Shown here piece after piece: positions 60,748 through 64,000 of a stretch of 64,000 bases of DNA. Under the pieces are notes generated by a model that saw only the letters and a list, made by a program, of their open reading frames with translations, did not search any database and had not been told where the DNA came from. The DNA comes from Halovenus carboxidivorans (GTDB lineage Archaea; Halobacteriota; Halobacteria; Halobacteriales; Haloarculaceae). Made by a program: the position numbers and the translations under genes. The stretch spans positions 434,001-498,000 of the forward strand of contig NZ_WUUT01000002.1 in the NCBI RefSeq assembly GCF_009831575.1. The letters run 5' to 3'. Numbering within the stretch: the first letter of the stretch is position 1; every line of letters begins with the position of its first letter.

Positions 60748-62265
60748 TTACCCGCCGATCATCCGCGCCGCGATTTCGGCGTACTCGATGACGAACCCGA
60801 AGGCGGGAATCAGCAGGATCGTCGCCAGCGCCGCGACCGCGATGGCCGCGTACAGGCCGGTCGGGTACTCGCCGGGTTCGAGGTCTTCGCCGGGCTCCTC
60901 GATCCAGATCGCTCGGACGATGCGGGTGTAGTAGAACAGCGAGACGACGCTGTTGATGATAAGGGCCGCCCCGAGCAGTTCCTGTCCGCCGGTGACCGTC
61001 GCGAACAGCAGGTAGAACTTCGAGAAGAAGCCGCCGCCGATCGGTAGCCCGGCAAGCGAGAACAGGAAGACCGTCATCGCCGCGCAGGCGAACGGGGCTC
61101 GGTTCCCGAGTCCGTGGTAATCCTCGACCGTCCGCCCCACGTCCCAGTACTCGGCGAGCGCGATGAACAGGAAGGCACCGGTGTTCATGAAGCCGTAGAC
61201 GAACAGGTGGGCCATGCCCGCGCCGAGAATCGAGATCTCACCCTCCACGGAGCCGGTGAACGCCGCCAGCGCGATCAGGATATAGCCGGCGTGAGCCACC
61301 GACGAGTAGGCGAGAATCCGCTTGACGTTGTCCTGTTTCAGCGCCGTGAAGTTGGCGATAGTCATCGTCACGATCGAGAGGATCAGGAAGGCGTCGACCC
61401 AGTCGAACACGCCCGTCGCGGTCCCGAACACGTCGACGAACACCCGGAACCCGAGGACGAACCCGGCCGCCTTCGAGGCAGAGGAGATGAACGCCGAGAT
61501 CGGTGCCGGCGCGCCCTCGTAGGCGTCCGGGGCCCAGAAGTGGAACGGGACGGCGGCGATCTTGAACGCGATGCCCCCGAGGATCATCAGCATGCCGAGA
61601 CCGAGCAGGCTGTCGAAGCCGACGCCGTCGGCGATTGCGATCTCGACTGCGCCGAACTGCAGCGAGCCCGTCGCCACGTAGACCAGCGCGATCCCGTACG
61701 CGAAGATAGCCGAGGACAGCGCGCCGATGAGGAAGTACTTCAGTCCGCCCTCGACGCTTCCCTCGTTGGTCTTCAGCGAGGCGACCAGCGCGTAGGAGGG
61801 GAGACTGACGAGTTCGATGCTGATGAACGCGGTGACGAACGAGTTCGCGGCGGTCACCATCACCATTCCGGTCGAAGCCAGAAGCACGAGCGAGTAATAT
61901 TCGGCCTGATAGGGGTGCTCGCGGAGGTACTCGTGGCTCGCCAGCGCGACGAGAACGACGACGCTGGTGATGATGACGCTGAAAAACAGCGACATGCCGT
62001 CGACGACCAGCGCGTCACCGAACAGTTCGATCGCCCCCTCGGTGGGTTCCTGGGAGGCACCGGGCTGGCCGGTGCCGGCGAGCAGATACCACAGCGCGAA
62101 GCCGAGAGCGACCAGCCCACCGGTGACCGAGATACCGGTCAACGCGGTTCCGTTCGAGTCGTCGGGATCGATCATGTCCGCCAGCAGGAGCACGAAGGCG
62201 GTACCGAGCAGCGCGAGCGCCGGTGCAATCGCGGTCCAGTCCGGGAGTGTCGTGACTTCCGTCAT
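60748..62265 (-). CDS. nuoN: NADH-quinone oxidoreductase subunit N (proton-pumping)
   Basis: A 505-residue membrane subunit of complex I with about 14 helices and the antiporter-like core (LVSLPSYALVASLKTNEGSVEGGLKYFLIGALSSA, GIAFKIAAVPFHFWAPDAYEGAP, LAYSSVAHAGYILIAL). The conserved Lys residues in the TM7/TM8 segments are present. In haloarchaea the complex oxidises a donor other than NADH, possibly reduced ferredoxin or F420-like, because nuoEFG are absent from haloarchaea. The ATG shares one base with the nuoM stop. It is the last nuo gene here. Confidence 0.93.
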   Translation of the reverse strand: MTEVTTLPDWTAIAPALALLGTAFVLLLADMIDPDDSNGTALTGISVTGGLVALGFALWYLLAGTGQPGASQEPTEGAIELFGDALVVDGMSLFFSVIITSVVVLVALASHEYLREHPYQAEYYSLVLLASTGMVMVTAANSFVTAFISIELVSLPSYALVASLKTNEGSVEGGLKYFLIGALSSAIFAYGIALVYVATGSLQFGAVEIAIADGVGFDSLLGLGMLMILGGIAFKIAAVPFHFWAPDAYEGAPAPISAFISSASKAAGFVLGFRVFVDVFGTATGVFDWVDAFLILSIVTMTIANFTALKQDNVKRILAYSSVAHAGYILIALAAFTGSVEGEISILGAGMAHLFVYGFMNTGAFLFIALAEYWDVGRTVEDYHGLGNRAPFACAAMTVFLFSLAGLPIGGGFFSKFYLLFATVTGGQELLGAALIINSVVSLFYYTRIVRAIWIEEPGEDLEPGEYPTGLYAAIAVAALATILLIPAFGFVIEYAEIAARMIGG

Positions 62266-63842
62266 CAGATCTCACCTCCGGTGAACGGGACGGTCCAGTC
62301 CGGGACGACGGCGTTGAGTTCCAGTACCGGGCCGATCGCGTCCTGGATCGCCTCGTAGATGAGGTCTGGCTGGACGCCCAGCAGAATGATCAGCCCCAGG
62401 AGTACGGCCAGCGGGGCGACATCGTGCAGGGGTGCCCGCTCGACCTCGTAGTCGGTTTCTAGCTCGAACGAGCCGAAGATGGCCCGCTGCATCGCCCACA
62501 GCAGATAGCCCGCGACGATGACGATGCCGAACATCGCCACGGCGGTGAACAGCGGCGCGCCGGAGACGACCGCCGAGTCGAAGGCGCCGACGAAGATCAA
62601 CACCTCGGCGACGAACCCGCTCATCAGCGGCAGCCCCATGTACGCGAACGATCCGGCGACGAAGATCCAGGCCGTGATCGGCATCCGCTCCGCGAGTCCG
62701 GCCATGTCGCCGACCATCCGCGTGTGCGTCGCGTTGTAGAGCACGCCGACGGACATGAACAGCAGCCCCGAGATGAGACCGTGGCTGACCATCTGGAAGG
62801 TCGCGCCGCTCATGCCGTGTGGCGTGAAGGCGACGAGTCCGACGATCACGTAGCCCATCGACGAGATAGAGGAGTAGGCGACGATCCGCTTGAGATCACG
62901 CTGTGCCAAGGCGAGCATCGCGCCGTAGATGACGCTGATAACCCCCACGGCGGCGATGATCTCCGCGGCCGGCGAACTCGTCGCGATGTCCGAGAGCATC
63001 GTGAAGTTGAACCGCAACAGCGCGTACGTTCCCATCTTCAGCAACACGCCCGCCAGGATGACAGACACCGGCGAGGGGGCCTGGACGTGTGCGTCCGGCA
63101 GCCACGTGTGGAACGGAACGATCGGCACCTTCACCGCGAAGCCGAGGAACAGAAGCAGGAAGGCGACGGCCCGCAGTTCCGTCCCGCCGAGGCCGAAGAC
63201 GGTCTCGCTGAGTTCGCCGGCCGCAAGCGCCTGTGCGATGGCCGGCAGGCTGAGTTGGGTCAGCGAGTCGCCCAGGCCGAGCACGAGCATGAACAGGCCG
63301 ACGAACATCACGAGCGAGCCGAGGTTCGTATAGAGGAGGAACTTCGTCCCGGCGTACTTCCGGCGGGGACCGCCCCAGACGGCGATCAGGAAGTACATCG
63401 GGATGAGCACCGCTTCCCAGAAGATGAACCACAGGAAGAAATCAAGCGCCGTGAACACGCCCAGAAGCGCCGTCTCGATCAACAGCATCAGCCCGTAGAA
63501 CTGCGACTGGCGCTCGTCGATCGGTGTCCACGAGGAGACGATAGCGAGCGTCGTCAGCACCGTGACGAGGATGACAAGCGGGAAACTCAACCCGTCGACG
63601 CCGACGTGATACTGCAGGGTGTACTGGCCGAGTTGGAACCACTCGACCTGGGTCTCGAAGCCGACGGTACTGCCGGAGAGCAGGGCGTTGCCGCTGGCGT
63701 CGAACTGCGTCCACATGTACAGCGCGATCGCGAGCGGGAGCAGACTGAGCCAGGCGGCGAGTTTCGGGGCCGTCTCGTCGGCGGCGAGGAAGACCCACAC
63801 CGCGCTCGCGAAGGTGACCGCGAGCAGGAGTTCGATCAGCAT
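62265..63842 (-). CDS. nuoM: NADH-quinone oxidoreductase subunit M (proton-pumping)
   Basis: A 525-residue subunit with 14 predicted helices. The core FVGLFMLVLGLG, FLLLFLGFAVKVPIVPFHTWLPDAHVQAPSPVSVILAG and KRIVAYSSISSMGYVIVGL matches NuoM, including the catalytic Lys in FAVKVP and Glu in EAVLIPMYF (residues about 120-130). It is one of three antiporter-like proton channels of complex I. Gene order L-M-N on the minus strand is the standard operon end. It starts directly after the nuoL stop. Confidence 0.94.
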   Translation of the reverse strand: MLIELLLAVTFASAVWVFLAADETAPKLAAWLSLLPLAIALYMWTQFDASGNALLSGSTVGFETQVEWFQLGQYTLQYHVGVDGLSFPLVILVTVLTTLAIVSSWTPIDERQSQFYGLMLLIETALLGVFTALDFFLWFIFWEAVLIPMYFLIAVWGGPRRKYAGTKFLLYTNLGSLVMFVGLFMLVLGLGDSLTQLSLPAIAQALAAGELSETVFGLGGTELRAVAFLLLFLGFAVKVPIVPFHTWLPDAHVQAPSPVSVILAGVLLKMGTYALLRFNFTMLSDIATSSPAAEIIAAVGVISVIYGAMLALAQRDLKRIVAYSSISSMGYVIVGLVAFTPHGMSGATFQMVSHGLISGLLFMSVGVLYNATHTRMVGDMAGLAERMPITAWIFVAGSFAYMGLPLMSGFVAEVLIFVGAFDSAVVSGAPLFTAVAMFGIVIVAGYLLWAMQRAIFGSFELETDYEVERAPLHDVAPLAVLLGLIILLGVQPDLIYEAIQDAIGPVLELNAVVPDWTVPFTGGEI

Positions 63843-64000
63843 CTAGATCCACCCCCCTGTCACGGCGAAGACGGCGATCAGGATCAGCAGGCCGAGCACC
63901 AGAAGCGCCGCGTAGGTCGTCGCGACGCCGGTCTGGATCTGTCGGAACCGGCCGCCGGCGAAGAGGCTGACCCCGCCGGAGCCGTCGACGAGTCCGTCGA
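63843..64000 (-). CDS. nuoL: NADH-quinone oxidoreductase subunit L, C-terminal end
   Basis: Only the last 52 residues are in the window, ending QIQTGVATTYAALLVLGLLI followed by LIAVFAVTGGWI. The phrase LQTG-x-V/A-xx-YA (here IQTGVATTYA) and a final membrane helix are typical of the NuoL C-terminus. Position upstream of nuoM in the same direction supports it. The gene continues past the right edge. Confidence 0.85.
   Translation of the reverse strand, partial: DGLVDGSGGVSLFAGGRFRQIQTGVATTYAALLVLGLLILIAVFAVTGGWI

Overview
The window is GC-rich chromosomal DNA from a haloarchaeon (class Halobacteria). Proteins are very acidic, secreted proteins carry twin-arginine (Tat) lipoprotein signals, and the electron carriers are halocyanins. 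The intron in elongator tRNA-Met, the phosphomevalonate decarboxylase, the archaeal prepilin peptidase and the KorAB 2-oxoacid:ferredoxin oxidoreductase all fit. Many genes have a T-rich TATA-like element 25 to 32 bases before the start codon and almost no 5' leader, as expected for leaderless haloarchaeal transcripts. The genus cannot be fixed from this sequence; no plasmid, virus, transposase or CRISPR genes are visible.

Layout. 1-8.5 kb: the end of aspS, a KH-domain rRNA-assembly protein, Hsp20, a histidine kinase with a decayed ATPase domain, prepilin peptidase, DUF5828 protein, a short-chain dehydrogenase, the FAU-1 RNase, the small secG and a ZIP metal transporter. 8.5-17 kb: two paralogous AMP-forming acyl-CoA synthetases, an acyl-CoA dehydrogenase, M48 protease, NYN and TatD proteins, SufU, and an intron-bearing tRNA-Met followed by an unusual roughly 105-bp-periodic array of tRNA 3'-end copies. 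17-29 kb: mutS, a canonical histidine kinase, M20 amidohydrolase with a uS10 paralogue, Nudix, nth, TrmB-like regulator, SPFH protein, a winged-helix protein with a Tat-like N-terminus, DUF7123, TRAM and a cation exchanger. 29-36 kb: HtrA-type protease, YkgJ, MBL hydrolase, a small regulator, methyltransferase and korAB.

36-39.5 kb is a four-gene molybdate/tungstate operon (tupA-tupB-tupC and a ModE-like regulator) with a near-perfect palindrome over the tupA start codon. It is divergent from a kinase-fold protein that lacks catalytic residues. 41-47 kb holds a GNAT enzyme, two halocyanins and an Fe-S/NrfD/small-membrane-subunit operon, together a plausible quinol:halocyanin electron-transfer module. 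47-54 kb: Mrp ATPase, fumarase, an Hvo_1808-type surface protein, and a TetR/MATE pair with a perfect 20-bp operator. 54-56 kb encodes the most unusual protein: a cytoplasmic pseudokinase joined through a Tat-like membrane anchor to an extracellular PstS-like binding domain. 56-64 kb: an Eis-like acetyltransferase, mevalonate-pathway decarboxylase, a GMC oxidoreductase with its Tat-bearing small subunit, and the distal complex I genes nuoL-nuoM-nuoN.

Themes: respiration and electron transfer (nuo, halocyanin/NrfD, GMC, korAB, fumC), fatty-acid activation and oxidation, oxyanion uptake, and membrane signalling by kinases and pseudokinases.
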